A program made the position numbers and the translations under genes. A DNA stretch of 64,000 bases from Thamnocephalis sphaerospora (taxonomy: Eukaryota > Zoopagomycota > Zoopagomycetes > Zoopagales > Sigmoideomycetaceae), in contig KZ992425.1 of the NCBI GenBank assembly GCA_003614735.1, forward strand, positions 1 through 64,000, in the 5' to 3' direction. Position 1 is the first letter of the stretch; every line of letters begins with the position of its first letter. The notes under the pieces were generated by a model that saw nothing but the letters and a program-made list of their open reading frames with translations, ran no database searches and had not been told where the DNA came from. Of this stretch, positions 1 to 11,614 are shown piece by piece.

Positions 1-2
1 TC

Positions 3-633
3 AATCGCGAGCGTCAAATGTCCGTTGCGAGCAATGCTACTGATCCACGCTCGCGTAGCCGGCGCACAACGGTGGCCGAACGGCCTAGCGAGGAATCAAC
101 CTTTGGCGGCGCCGGTCTGGTCATTTCCTTCTCAGGTATGGTAGTGGACATGTGCAGGCTAAATGGCGCCACATCTGCTTACCAGCAGTGCCCTAGTGCA
201 TGGGCCGGTGGTGTATGAGCACGAGTTTGTCGTGGAGGCGTTCCTTGTGAACCGATCGCACCGAACCAAGAACTTTACCGTGTTGGTTCCTAGTCGACAG
301 AGCGTTAGCAGTAATGCCATTCGCTATCGGCGGTAAGTGGGCCATATCAACGTGGTGCGATTCAGCCACCGTCTTACCGAGCTGTTGCCCGCAGACCTGC
401 AGCTCTTTCCGAGGTGTGAGGTGGCACTAGCTGACCCGGCGCATGCGGATTACCGGTTTGCGGTGGCGCAGGTGGTGCGGCAGGCCGGCCAGTCCGCGGT
501 GGTCCCAGCTCTATGGAGGTCTCGGCCGGCGGGAAGACACGCACCGTACGCGCACCTCCTGACCGGAACTGTTCCTGCACACGACGCTTCGCCACATCGC
601 TTGCATCCACCGAAAAAGACCAGTCAGACGTGA
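3..633 (+). CDS. 3' end of a gene; C-terminal beta-sandwich-like domain resembling TRAPPII Trs65/TRAPPC13 (partial)
   Basis: The gene runs in from the left edge. Three exons can be read: 3-135, 197-332 and 366-633. Introns 136-196 and 333-365 (33 nt) fit GT...AG, and the frame stays open across both. After a basic/serine-rich linker the protein reads GAGLVISFS, then VHGPVVYEHEFVVEAFLVNR, SHRTKNFTVLVPSR. This is the alternating pattern of an immunoglobulin-like sandwich and looks like the last domain of the Trs65/TRAPPC13 family (family knowledge, judged by eye). The final exon overlaps the opposite-strand gene by about 260 bp, which is odd for two conserved genes, so the true stop may lie earlier. 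The assignment rests on pattern only and could be wrong. The minus-strand gene next door looks like the rest of the same family. Confidence 0.45.
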
Positions 634-2553
634 TGGTACGCGTAGGCATATCCGGATCGGTGGTGTGCACATGGCCAGCCACCTGCAAGCGAACACTACG
701 CAGCTTGCTTTCAGGCTGCGCTGGCGTGAAAAGCATCGGAGGTTCGCCGTTGATGCTGAACCGCGCAAAAGTGGGCGACATGACCTGTACCGGCGGCGGC
801 TGAATAGGAGGCAGCTGATCGTCTTCCAGCACTGTCAGGTGATAGAGTGTCGAAAACTGATCGCTCGGCCGCAGTAGGACATGCTGATCCACAGTAGACA
901 CATGCCAGTTAAGCAAGCAGCATTAATCGCCATACCACTACGCCAGTGCACATACCTCATGGTCCGAAAACTTGTCGCCGTACGGGCAGAGAACGGCATT
1001 GTCTACGCCAATATCGAGTGCCTCGAGTGTGAAATCATGAGATGCGGTCGGTTCGTTCTCAAACTCCACTGCCAGGATCAACGTATTCTCCAATAATGAA
1101 GTCCATGTGGCCTTGACCGTGGCAATGGCCGCCGTGCGTACAGGCATCGTCTTGCTAGCAGTACGCCGCAGCAACTCTTCTCTAGATGGACTAAACGGCT
1201 CAGCACGCGGTTTGGACGGCGTCTGTGCACCATTGATAGATGGTGTTCCTTTAGGCGTATCCGGTGTGGCCAGATCGACCGATCCCACTGGGCTGTGACT
1301 GGGACTTTGCACAAGCGAAACATCTGCCCAATGTACATCGCTTAACAAGGATATACATTATAAAAGTGTGATTTTGCGACTTACTTTGGGCAAACTCCTC
1401 GAGCACGCTAACATCCGCACCACCACCTGTGCCTGGTGATGCTAGTGTAATGGACATATCTGCAAGCTGAGCCTCCAGAGACGAACGCTCCTTGGTCACA
1501 ACCACGTTGACGATGAGACTGCGCGACCTTTCATTCAGCCGCGTGTAGGCTACAGCAGATTGTACAGACGGGTAAGTTGCGGTTGCGTAGACCAAGACTA
1601 TCATCGTTGCCCACTTACCAATAGGCACGGCAAACTTGAAGGCACAGCACCACGTTTCGTTGACCATCTGCACCGTACTGATAGGACCCTCTCGCGCCGC
1701 ACGCCGCTCCTGGTAGATTTGCGTGCCAGACCAGCCTTCGTTAGTCTGGCGAACATCACTACCGCGTCGAGGCCCCAATCCAGGCGATAGCGAATCGCCA
1801 CGGATGGAAGAGGAGCGCCGCGGTACGAGGCGAGCCGGTCGCTGCGGCTGGCTAGGGCCAAGTGCGGGCGATGTGGGTGTGCTCGCGTGAGAGGCAGGCG
1901 GCAGCAGTCCTGATCCACTCGTGTCTAGACGCATCTGCGGCTTGGCTCCCGACGACTGCGGCGGCTGCGCCTGCTGCGGTAGCGGCGGCACGGGCGGTAT
2001 TGGCGACGGAGAACGCTGCGGCACTGGTCGCTGCATCGGCGACTGACCACCGTGCAATACATCCGGACCTAGCACAGGCGAGCTGATGGGCGCCATTTCA
2101 ATCACCGTTGCTTCCAGCTGGAGACGCAAGCTGTTAAACAACTCCTGTACGGCCATAGGTACGCGTGGCTCCTTATCGTTGTCGTCGGCAGTGTCTGCTT
2201 CCGTAGCGCCCGCCTCCTCGTGTGACCCTCTTCCTCCTCCTCCTCCTCCTTCTCCTTCTCCTCTTGCGTTATCCACAGACAGGCGCACGCGCGCCATCAC
2301 GTACACGTCCAGCGTTTCGTCTACGTGTGCAAGCGTCCAACGATAGGCGAGTTAGTCTATGCGCGCCACACTTCCGATGGCTGCCCACGCGTTTGCGTTC
2401 ATCTAACGCCCACGCACCCAGCAGCGCATAGTCCAATTCGTGCGCAAGCAACAGGTCATCCAGCTGTGGAAACACATCGCCTTCGGGTGGCTTCAAGGCG
2501 GGGATGAACACGTCAAAGCTGCTCGACTGAAACAGCCCGTCCAATGGGTCCAT
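374..2553 (-). CDS. TRAPPII complex subunit Trs65-like protein
   Basis: Five exons are supported by splice signals and frame: 2553-2418, 2320-1619, 1549-1385, 1323-956 and 883-374, giving 627 codons including the stop. The start at 2553 (MDPLDGLFQ) is chosen; an in-frame ATG at 2619 would add 22 residues. An N-terminal segment (HELDYALLDETLDVYVMARV) is followed by a long Ser/Pro-rich disordered region. Then come strands such as NETWCCAFKFAVPI and RSLIVNVVVTKE, and a late block LLRPSDQFSTLYHL with TITSDWSFSV. That last block is the order seen in fungal Trs65, which acts with TRAPPII, the exchange factor for the Golgi Rab GTPase Ypt31/32. The usual C-terminal sandwich domain is missing here: after about residue 580 the sequence degenerates into Pro/Ala-rich text. 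A fitting domain sits on the opposite strand immediately beyond. Confidence 0.6.
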
Positions 2554-2818
2554 GTTGGCGGAGCGTTGAACGCCTCGCGGCGGCGGAGAAGCGGCGGCGG
2601 CGCCGTGGAGCAGAAGCAACCGATAATGGCCCAGTGATGCGCCGACGGCAAGCGGCGTAGACAGTGGTGGCAGACAAGGACAACGAGAGGCAATAACAGA
2701 GACAAAAGGCAGGCCACGAAATGATGCTGCCTATTGTAGCCCAATCACGCCTTCTCACTCTCTCACATTCACTCTCTCTTCTCTCCTGATTCACGTCGAC
2801 GCGTGCGTGTATGCAGTC

Positions 2819-4309
2819 ATGGCTGATTCCACGCCGCAGGCTGCAGGTCTTGCGCAGGCAGCGAGCAGTACCGACACGGCCCCGGTTGTCCGACCCGCAG
2901 CCAGTGTACCGGACCAGTCGGGTGGCACCACCAGTCTTCTGAGCCTCCTAGGCGACAACCCGTACTTTGGCGCCGGCTTTGGTCTGCTGGGCGTAGGCGC
3001 TGCTATGGCGCTGCTACGTCAGGGGGCAGTGCGTGCTGGTACGCTAGCTCGCCGCCGCCTTCTGGTCACGCTGGAGATTCCGTCGCGTGATAAAAGTTAT
3101 CTCTGGTTTTTGCAGTGGATGAGCAGCCAAGGTGCACGCACACGCACGCCGCACTTGTCTGTGGAGACGGTGTTTAAGCAGCACGAAAACGGCACCGTCT
3201 ACACCGAGTTTTCTCTGGTGCCAGGCCCAGGCAAGCATTTTTTCCGCTGGAAAGGCGCCTGGATGCAGGTGGAACGCCAGCGCGACGGTCGTCTGATGGA
3301 TTTGACGACCGGCAGCCCTTACGAAACCATCACCATTACAACGCTATCGCGCGACCGCAGTCTGCTGTCGGAACTGCTGACGGAAGCGCGAGCACGGGCG
3401 TTAGCGCGTCAAGAAGGCAAGACGGTGATCTTTTGCAGCTACGGCCCAGAGTGGCGGCCCTTTGGCCAGCCTCGGAAGCGCCGGCCGCTTGCCTCTGTGG
3501 TACTGGACCATGGGCTCAAGGAGCACATCGTCAAGGATGTTCGCTCATTTCTGGATAACGGAAAGTGGTATTTGGATCGCGGTAAGTGGCCGGTACGGTC
3601 CTGCAGGGGAACGACGCTAATGTGGTTCATCAGGCATCCCCTATCGTCGCGGCTATCTGCTTTACGGACCGCCGGGCAGCGGCAAAAGTTCGTTTATTCA
3701 GGCGCTGGCAGGAGAACTAGGCTACAACATTTGCCTGCTGAATTTGAGTGAACGCGGTCTTACGGACGATCGACTGAATCATCTGCTGAGCAACACGCCA
3801 GAACGCAGCATTCTGCTGCTGGAGGATGTGGACGCAGCCTTCAACCAGCGTGCGCAGTCAGACAAGCAAGGGTAAGCGCAGTCTGCGGTCCTTTGAGAAA
3901 ACGATGAATGCTGACCTGGCTTGCGGCATGGATCACCTGTAGCTTTGCGTCCATGGTGACCTTTAGCGGGCTGCTGAATGCGCTAGACGGTGTGGCGGCG
4001 GCAGAGGAGCGCATCATCTTTATGACCACCAATCATCTGGAGCGGCTTGATCCAGCCCTTATTCGACCAGGTCGCGTTGACATGAAGGCATTACTAGGCG
4101 ACGCGAGTGATCACCAAATTCGCCAGCTCTTCCTCCGGTTCTACGAGGGACACGAAGCCAAGGCGACTGCTTTTGTGGCCGCCTGCCGTGAGCGTATGGC
4201 TGGTGGTACACGTGGCGTCAGTGCTGCTGCACTTCAGGGACATTTCGTCTTTCATCGTGACAATCCTGACCAAGCACTTTGCCAGATAGACACGCTTTTC
4301 CAGCGCTGA
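2819..4309 (+). CDS. BCS1: Mitochondrial chaperone BCS1 (AAA ATPase)
   Basis: BCS1 is an inner-membrane AAA protein that moves the folded Rieske Fe-S protein across the membrane into complex III. Three exons (2819-3581, 3634-3871, 3943-4309) give 455 residues, a normal family length. The start at 2819 (gtcATGgct) has the better context; an ATG at 2807 is also in frame. The N-terminus carries the single membrane segment near [14 protein letters not shown]. The BCS1-specific domain follows ([41 protein letters not shown]). The AAA core is complete: Walker [11 protein letters not shown], Walker [12 protein letters not shown], sensor [20 protein letters not shown]. Near the C-terminus is [20 protein letters not shown], typical of BCS1. 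Both introns are GT-AG (52 and 71 nt). Identification is secure. Confidence 0.95.
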
Positions 4310-4893
4310 GTCTTGATCAGGTCGCTTGCAGTGTGGCAGTACGTAGATGTGCTGGCTCATGCCATGGCGACGTTCATCCCTTCCAATATACATGCAATAT
4401 TTGCACGGCAGCTTTTGCTTTTATTCGCCAGAGACGCGTTGCTCTCTGAAACGCAAGAGGCAGTCGGAATGGAACAAGATGTATGATGGCGTTTTGGCAT
4501 GCCCAGTAGCTAGTTGGAGAACGAACAAAGGGGAAGGCATCGCAATGCACAAACACAAGGAGGCAGACAGAACACAGAAATGCCGGTGAACCGTCTAGCA
4601 GCGACCGTCGCAGTGGCAGGTGTGGATGACAAGCACTCGGCCACAGTGGTGGCAATAGTAGTGGCGACAATAGCGATAGCGACACAGAGAGATAAGCATA
4701 AGGATAGCAATAGCGGATGAATGCGCAAATAACGCCGCACTGGAATGCGAACAGAGAACGGCGAACAAAGTAAAGAAAACAGCAAAATAGTATAAAACAT
4801 GCACAACTGTCCAGCATTACCGTGACTTGGCAAAGCTGATGATGGCAGCAAGCGGCCGGGTGGGCGCAATAGCAAAGCTACAGCGTGGTCATG
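4310..4893. other. Intergenic region between two convergent genes
   Basis: These roughly 580 bp lie between the BCS1 stop and the stop of the Reg1-like gene, so they should hold both 3' untranslated regions and poly(A) signals. Short open frames exist on both strands, but they show no domain, codon-like pattern or splice support. I see no RNA gene. Confidence 0.5.
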
Positions 4894-5153
4894 CTATATG
4901 TAGTAGCCGACCAGATGTACGCCAGCTATCCAGTGAATAAGGTCGCACGCCTCGTTGATTAGTTCGATGATGTGTGCGGCCGCGGCAGCAGCCCGCTGGC
5001 CCGCATTTGGTGGTGCACGACGTCTTTTACGACGACGACGGCGGTCGCGGCTCGATGCTCCGCCCGTTGAGTGACTGCGTGTACCAAGGGATCCGCTGGA
5101 GGTGAGACGCGCCGCACCACTACCGCTGTTGCCACCAAAAATCTCATCATCCT

Positions 5154-5185
<32 letters not shown>

Positions 5186-6819
5186 TCGTCCTCGTCATCC
5201 TCGTCATCCTCATCATCCTCGTAGTCGTCATTCGCGTTATGGCCGCCAAAGTTGAACGCACCGTTCTCATCATCTTCGTCGTCATCGTCGTCGTCATGAT
5301 ACATGCGAACAGTACGACGACGCACCGGTGTTGCGGCCACCCTTGCGTCCGCCCAGCCTTCGCGATCATCCTGTGCAGCTGCAGGGGCGTTTTGTTGACT
5401 GTTGTAACCACGGAGATCTGGATGATGATCCTGCGGCTGCAGATGTGCCAGTGCATCATTGTCGGCAAAAGTGGCAGCACGACTGGAGTTATCGCCACGA
5501 CGCGACGGGCCATGTAACCCAGCAGGGCGCCCGCCGCGGGCTCCTCCGCCATTCGACTCTGTTTCGGTCTCTATCTCCTCCGGAAGCGTGCCAACGCTAT
5601 CGCGACGATTTGCACCGTTGCCCACCTGTGCTCTCCGACTAAGGGGGCGACGACGCATGTAGAGAGCGCCATCCAGGGGCTCCAAGTGCATCGAGTATTC
5701 GCGCTCCGACACGTAAACACGCCGCTCTACTGTATCCTTGAACTTGAGACGCGGTCGGTTATTGGGCGATATGGCCGAGCCATTGGCCGAGTTTAGTCCA
5801 CTGCTTGCCTCGATGCCAACCAGGTTGCTGTGACTGGCGTTGTTGACGCCACGGCAGCATGTACATGGCACAGCGCAAGACACATCGCCAATCTTGCCGC
5901 AGTAGCTGTCGCGCTGGATCGCCGGTGGCGAGATGGCGTCCCAGGGCGCTTGGGACAAGTTACGCAGTCGCGTAGGCGTGATCTGGCCGGCCAGATCCAG
6001 ATGGTCGAGGGCACAAAAGTGCGGTCGGTACACGGGGGCGCGCACGTTGACCAGCGAACCGTAACTGCGCTTCAAGGCAGACTTGATGGGCGGTCGCCCG
6101 TCGATTGGACGTACTAGCGGAGAAGTGGGCGACACCATACTTGCGCCAGCAAGACCAACGGCCGACGGGAAGCGTGCGCTGTCGACAAGCATGGATTTCG
6201 ACCCGAGTGCACCAGATCGCGCAGCACCGTCCTGCCAAGAGCGCTGATCACGCTCATACTCTGCAGAAGCGCGAGTAGCCGCAGGGCGCCGGTCAGTCTG
6301 CTGATTCGCCTCCCGTGGCATGCTCGCCTGCCGCATGCAAGACACGAGTGCACCGTCGCTCATCACGCGCGGCATCCGCGCCGGCTCCCTAGACTCCACC
6401 AGCCCCAAGCCGCCAGCACGCCCCAGCAGCGGTTGTGCACGCTTGTCGGCAAGCGTGTAGCCGACAGCGCCCTGGCTACCACGCCACCGATGTTCGGCCA
6501 GATAGACAGGACCGATAAGCGGCGTGTTGTACTTTTCAAACTTGTTGCGCCATGCGCGTGATACCAGTCCTCGCCGTATGCGCGTGACCGCGCGGTCAGG
6601 CAGCATCATGTACTGCAGGCGCCACAGCATGTTCTCGCAGCGCTGGCGAGTCTCAATGTTGTAACCATAGCGCTCGAGCAGATCGCCACGATACCACAGC
6701 AGCCGCTGCGTGCGGGTCGCTTCCTCCTGGCTCCAGCTGTGGCAGAGATAGTCCACCTTGATCTGAAGCATCGCATTGTGCGTCAGCTCCTCCGAAGAGG
6801 ATGCGCTGACATGCGGCAT
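4894..6819 (-). CDS. Reg1-like regulatory subunit of protein phosphatase 1 (glucose signalling)
   Basis: Single exon. Reg1-type proteins bring PP1 (Glc7) to Snf1/AMPK and related targets in glucose repression. The start chosen is the ATG at 6819 (MPHVSASSSEE); the frame stays open upstream to an ATG at 7164, but that stretch looks like leader. Three family marks are visible. The N-terminal block VDYLCHSWSQEEATRTQRLL matches the fungal DUF1752/Reg1 domain. A PP1-docking RVxF-like motif lies in RLKFKDTVERRVYV. The conserved tail reads HIIELINEACDLIHWIAGVH, like the NTAxDIxxxIWN end of Reg1. Between these are disordered Ser/Arg-rich regions and an extreme acidic tract of about 45 residues, mostly Asp (5140-5300 region). 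A basic RRRRKRRR patch near the C-terminus could be a nuclear signal. Confidence 0.75.
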
Positions 6820-7439
6820 GCTGACGGCGTCGGCCGCTCTACGGCGACGTTGCGAGTAAACAGACAGTGCTTGCGACAGGTGCGCGGAAAGAGACGGGAG
6901 GTAGGCTTGTGCGTGTGCGCAGGATGAAAGAGCACGAACAGGACGGCGGTGGCTGCAGCGTGCAGCTATCGCTATCACGGCAACCACGCGCAGGCCGACG
7001 CTATTACTACAACTGCGCAGGCTGTACGCCGTGGGCTGACCCGCTTGGTTCCAGTGCGGGGTGCTGACGTGCACTAGTGTGGCACAGGTACTGAGGCGGC
7101 ACGTGTCAGTGCGGCTCCACTGGGCAGACGCGTCTACAGCAGTGACACAATCAGCGCCAGTCAAAGTGGGTCAGCAGACGAAGTGATCAGGCAGCTTCGC
7201 AAAAGGAAAAGACAAGCGCTCGTGCTGCCAGCCGATTTGGGCCAGGCGACGATGGGTGGGTAGGTATGCGGATGCGCGGGCGTGTGGGTGTGTAGCGGAA
7301 CAAGTGGGCGCTATGTGTGTGAGACGAGCGCATCTGTGGCGGAGAAGCACACAGACACCAAGAACAAATAGCCCGCTATGACAAGAGGACGCAAGGCGTG
7401 TGCACCCAGAGCGGATGTATGCGCGCCGACAAACGGGCA

Positions 7440-7500
7440 GCTCGGTATATGCGTCCACGCATACGTGTCCGCCACGAGGTATATGCGTCCACACACTCAA
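7440..7500 (+). repeat. Short interspersed word repeat (tatatgcgtccac)
   Basis: The word ggtatatgcgtccac occurs twice (about 7444 and 7481), with a related atgcgcgcc copy upstream near 7418. The copies are spaced about 37 bp apart. Intergenic; no function assigned. Confidence 0.4.
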
Positions 7501-8768
7501 GTGGCCAGAGCACACGCGTTGCGAAGACGGAAACGGATAAGCAACAGCAACAGCAGCAGCAGCAGCGGCAGCAGCAGCAATCACTGGGCGTATGCACAAG
7601 GGGGTCGACAACTGCGCAGCAGCATACGCATAGATAACGGCCGGAAAAGGGGCAACAGCAAACGACAGCTGCGTCGGCTAGACAAAGCCACTATGCAGAA
7701 ACAAAAAGAAGAAGCACTGGTGCGACGTGTGCATCATGCCTGGCGGTGCCAAGAAGTGCGGCACAGACAAACCAACGCCGTGGAGGGGGAGCGGACGGCT
7801 GTCAGCGTGACAGAGCGAAGGCGCCTGCGTTGCACCAAGACACGAGGTTGCAACCAGGCAGTATGCAGGCGGCTTCGGCAGCGGCAGGCACTGCCACCCA
7901 GGACTATGCTGAAGGCGTGCAAGGGCCAGGCCACAGGGAGAAACCGGGGACGCAGCACACCTGGCGCAGGCTCGACACCGTGCGCCACCATAGACAAGCC
8001 AGCTGGCAAATGCTTACATGAACACGGGCCACGGCAAGAAGGAGGAGAGAAAGAGGAATGGCTGAGCACACTCTAGCGCACATGTGCACGGTCAGCTGAG
8101 CGTCAAAGAGCAAAGCCTGTGTGGGGAAGAACACTGCCATGCCGCCAGCCCAACAATGGCGCACGCCCAAAAAAGCCGCTGCCAGTGAACGAACACCGCG
8201 GTTGGAATAATACAGTGCCAGAAACTGCCCACGCAGCACACACGGCCTACCTGTGTTGGGGCCTAGGCCTGCAAAGGCTCAAAAAGCGGAATATGCTTGC
8301 AAGTGCGTGCTATAAACATGGAATCACCCGCGTCAGTCGGCCGGTGGACGAGTAAAAGAATGCGCGCAAGAAAGGGAAAGCAATGCAACGAGGTGCCAAA
8401 GAAAAGAGGAAAAGCAGCAGCAACAGTAGCAACCGCAGCAGCGGCTAGGATAAATGCTTGCCAACCACAAGCCGGTTTACTCACACCAAGGCGGTAACAA
8501 TAAAAGCGATGCTATCAACGGAACACAGCCAGTGACAGCTGGGATCGAGTGCATACAAGCAGATAGCAAACGTCAGAGGGTACAGTATTGGTGGTGGTGA
8601 CAAGGTAACAGAGCGCTCGATGGTGTATGAAAGGGAAAAGAGTCGTAGTGAGCGCGCTACACGACTATGGCGCGCGTGAGGCGGCACTTTTGGAAGCTAC
8701 GGCATTAGCCGCGGTGGTCACCGTCGCCATTGTAGTTGCCGAAACCAACCTCTGCAATGCATGGCCGT

Positions 8769-8770
<2 letters not shown>

Positions 8771-8802
<32 letters not shown>
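8771..8802 (+). repeat. (CAG)n microsatellite
   Basis: A perfect run of about ten CAG/AGC triplets in intergenic DNA. It encodes poly-Ser, poly-Ala or poly-Gln in spurious frames, which explains several long but meaningless open frames nearby. Confidence 0.85.
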
Positions 8803-9476
8803 GGATGCGGAGGTGTGGCAAGCGGGCCGCGGCAGTCATCTGCGGCATGCCGACCTTGGCATTTTCACGTGTTGATAACGGAAACGAGACGACGGCGCGT
8901 CCAGCAAGCAGGCACACATGGGTGCCCATGACGACAGATGCGCTGCTTATCGCGCCAGGAAAGAAGCCTCGGATCGCCACGGAAGCAGACTGCTCCGGGT
9001 AGACTCGGAGAATGGCCGCATGGCGACAAAAGGTGGCTATCATCCCGTAGGCGGCAAGAGCGCGACGGGCGACAGTGCGGCCGTCGTCTGCAGGCCGCCA
9101 TAGGCGCTGCTTATCGCTGCGACATCTTGCCGGCATGACATTGGCGCTTGTCCTCGCCCGTTCAACAGGCTTCATTTCTCGCTTAATGCGTTGCAGTCGC
9201 GCGTTCTGCACACAGACGACGTTTGGTACACGACTGGACGGAGCTGTCGGTCCGAGGCGCGTGACACAAGCGATATCATGTTGAGCAGGTCTACTTGACC
9301 TTTGCTCAACCATATGAACATGAACCCAGACGACACAGTTCGAGTCACGCTACCTCCACGCGAATGACACGGTGTATTTAGAGCTAATCTGTCGACTAGA
9401 ATCCCGCGCCAGAGCCACGCTCCCTTCTTTTGTCGTCTGCTGCCTACTGGCCAACCCGTCTTTTGCATTTGCCGCC

Positions 9477-10274
9477 ATGTCGTCGTCCTCACCAGCTGCC
9501 ACTGCGACCGCTGCCACGGACTTGACCATGCGCGATCTGTACGGCGGCGCACTGCGTGCCATGGTGCCAGAGCGCTTTGTTGACATTAGGCAAGTAGACG
9601 GTCGGCTGGTCACTCTGTAGGCACGCGTTAACGCTGGGCCTGCTGCAGCCAATTGCGCGAAGTGCCCGATCACCAGGAGGTGTTTGCCGACACGGAAACT
9701 GAGGAGAGCGTCATTGTGGAGCTGCTGGAGCTGGATACGGATGTAGCTAATGAGCAGTGTGCTAGGTAAGCGCTGCACCAGCCTATCGTGGCCTGCAGTG
9801 GCTCACCGAAATGCGCCGCCAGATTCCACTTTCAGCAGATTGCAGAGCATAACGAAGCTGTAAGGGCGCAGATTGTACAGGAGGCGCAGCTCACAGCGGC
9901 CGATATGCCCCATCTACCGTAGGTGTTTTGGCTGGGCAGGCGCATGCACCGAATGCGCTGCTCACCGCATCATGGTTACGCATACTAGTGAAGACGCGCT
10001 AGGCTATGTGCTGGCTGGCGATCAGGACGTGGCAAAGTTCCGTGAGCGTTCCGCGGATGCCATCAACACAGTGCGCCTTTTCCTGGCTGTACTGCGCCTG
10101 CCGCGTGTCGGTACCGACGTGCTGATCACGGTGAATGTACCGGTTGTAGTGGGCGCGGCAAGCAGCAGTCGTCAGCACTGGGGCGCCGGTGACCTGCAAG
10201 CGGGACTGGATCATCTGCGTACGCTGGTCGGCTCCATCGACGTGCGCGACTGGGGCCTTTTTGGATCGTCGTAG
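9477..10274 (+). CDS. MOG1: Ran GTPase-binding protein Mog1
   Basis: Mog1 binds Ran and promotes nucleotide release in nuclear import. Four exons (9477-9589, 9649-9765, 9823-9918, 9989-10274) sum to 612 nt, or 203 residues, a normal length. The start has a strong context (gccgccATGt). Recognisable Mog1 blocks are LYGGALRAMVPERFVDIS, LREVPDHQEVFADTETEESV, IVELLELDTDV, ARFHFQQIAEHNEA and NTVRLFLAVLRLPRVGTDVL. The first intron starts with GC, not GT (gcaagt at 9590). Only this donor joins VDIS to QLREVPDHQEVF in frame and without a stop, so I regard it as a real GC-AG intron. The remaining introns are GT-AG of 57-70 nt. Confidence 0.93.
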
Positions 10275-10430
10275 ACGACCATGGGTTTAATATAAAGGCG
10301 CCATAGGCAACAAGTGAGCGAAAATAAATGTATCGAGTATGAAGATCCGTTTGCCGGACCATTAACGCCTCCAAAATGTCTATGCACATCCAACGCCAGA
10401 CCTTGCTCGGCGAGAACGGCTGCGCCTACG

Positions 10431-11139
10431 CTATGCTGATTTGATGCTCTCGTCGGTCGCGCTGGCCTTGTCACCGGCTGCAGCCTGAACATCGTCGTCC
10501 TCTTCGTCGTCGGCATCGGCACAGCCACACTTCCACTGCTTCTGCACCTGGCTGCAGTCAAAGAGAGGCTTATCCAGACGCTTGTTGACCACGTTATGGA
10601 CGCGACAGGCCCATTGCGATACGGCATTGCGCGACGACACTTCAGGCGGATTGTTGGCTAGGATCACCTGGAAATGCCGCGCGCACTGGCCGCACGGATA
10701 GAGCCGTGCAAAGAGATAGATGAAGGAGCGCAGCGCCTCGCGCTCATCCTCTGTGGGCCGCTTTGGATAGCGAGACGCCATCGTATGCAGCAGTCTCCAG
10801 GACGCGCGACCTAGTTCCGCACTGCAGTACCGGTAAGTCTCGACGCGCATGCTCCACACACCGCAAGCCAGGCACCACTTACCGAATCGTCGAGTTGCCC
10901 AGCTCGCTCATAACAACATTGCCGCGCACGCTTGCAGGTGTCACGCCGTACAGGTCCGAGTCCAGGCCGAGATTCAGCCAGCCAGACGACCTGACCGGGT
11001 CCTGCTGATGCGCGTTCAGCTCATCCACGCGCGGCTGCTTGCTGCCCACAGACAGTACTGTAATCAACACGACAAGAAAGCCAAGCGCCAGCACCAGCAC
11101 CAGCACCGGCCGACGAGGGCGACAGTGGACCGAAGCCAT
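10431..11139 (-). CDS. ERV2: ER FAD-linked sulfhydryl oxidase Erv2-like
   Basis: The family oxidises thiols to disulphides with FAD and O2. Exons 11139-10883 and 10821-10431 give 215 residues; the intron is 61 nt, GT-AG. The start ATGGCTTCG at 11139 is preferred over an in-frame ATG at 11184. An N-terminal hydrophobic segment (VLVLVLALGFLVVLITVLSV) acts as signal anchor and fits ER placement rather than mitochondrial Erv1. The catalytic core is intact: LGRASWRLLHTMASRYP, the redox motif CGQC in LYPCGQCARHF, the FAD-binding helix WACRVHNVVNKRL, and a C-terminal structural pair near KCGC. The tail is acidic. It is convergent with MOG1, about 155 bp away. Confidence 0.92.
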
Positions 11140-11614
11140 GATGGCAAGGCAGTATACGCGTAGACTAGAAAGACGGCGCGACACACGCAGAGGGCAGTGA
11201 TACCAGTCACAAACGCAACTAGTAGAGGAGAGCGATGCAAATACGTAAAGAGTGTAGGCCTGGCACTAGCTCGCAGCACTAGATGAGGTCGTAGTAAAGG
11301 CGGGAATGGAGTCGAGGCGGATGGTTAATGTGGCGGCAGTGTGACATGTCCGCCGCCGTGGCAATAGGCCCACACTTGGGCCCTTTAATATCAGCCCTAG
11401 AAGCTGCACTATTCCGGAAAGAGTCGGCAGGAAAGGCAGAGGTGCACATGCCCACTACAGGCTGCTGTTGACGACAAGGGAGGGGCGTCTCATATTTATT
11501 ACGCTTGTGTGCCATCGCCTCTGCCGATCACAATGGCAGGGCGTGGGCGGAGAAGCGACGCGAAACAAGCAATATGCAGCACGCCACCACAGCGCAGGCA
11601 CATTCGCGCCAATC

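Larger units (their letters stand above)
6820..9476. other. 2.6-kb intergenic region with triplet repeats
   Basis: This lies between the divergently transcribed Reg1-like gene and MOG1, so both promoters should be here. It holds CAG/CAA tracts (about 7545-7580), a perfect CAG run (8771-8802), repeated ggtatatgcgtccac words (7440-7500) and many CA-rich stretches. Open frames in it, including one of 232 codons at 7378-8076 (+) and one of 202 codons at 8705-9313 (-), read as low-complexity Arg/Gln/Ala-rich text with no recognisable domain. I do not call genes here. Confidence 0.5.

Noticed and set aside
5071-5517. A hydrophobic Ile/Val-rich + strand frame looking like membrane segments
   Set aside because: It is the reverse complement of the poly-Asp tract of the Reg1-like gene (GTC/ATC codons).
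7378-8076. A 232-codon + strand frame
   Set aside because: Low-complexity Arg/Gln/Ser text generated by CAG repeats, with no splice support or family resemblance.
8705-9313. A 202-codon minus-strand frame with poly-Ala
   Set aside because: Poly-Ala comes from the CAG microsatellite; the frame overlaps the MOG1 upstream region and has no recognisable domain.
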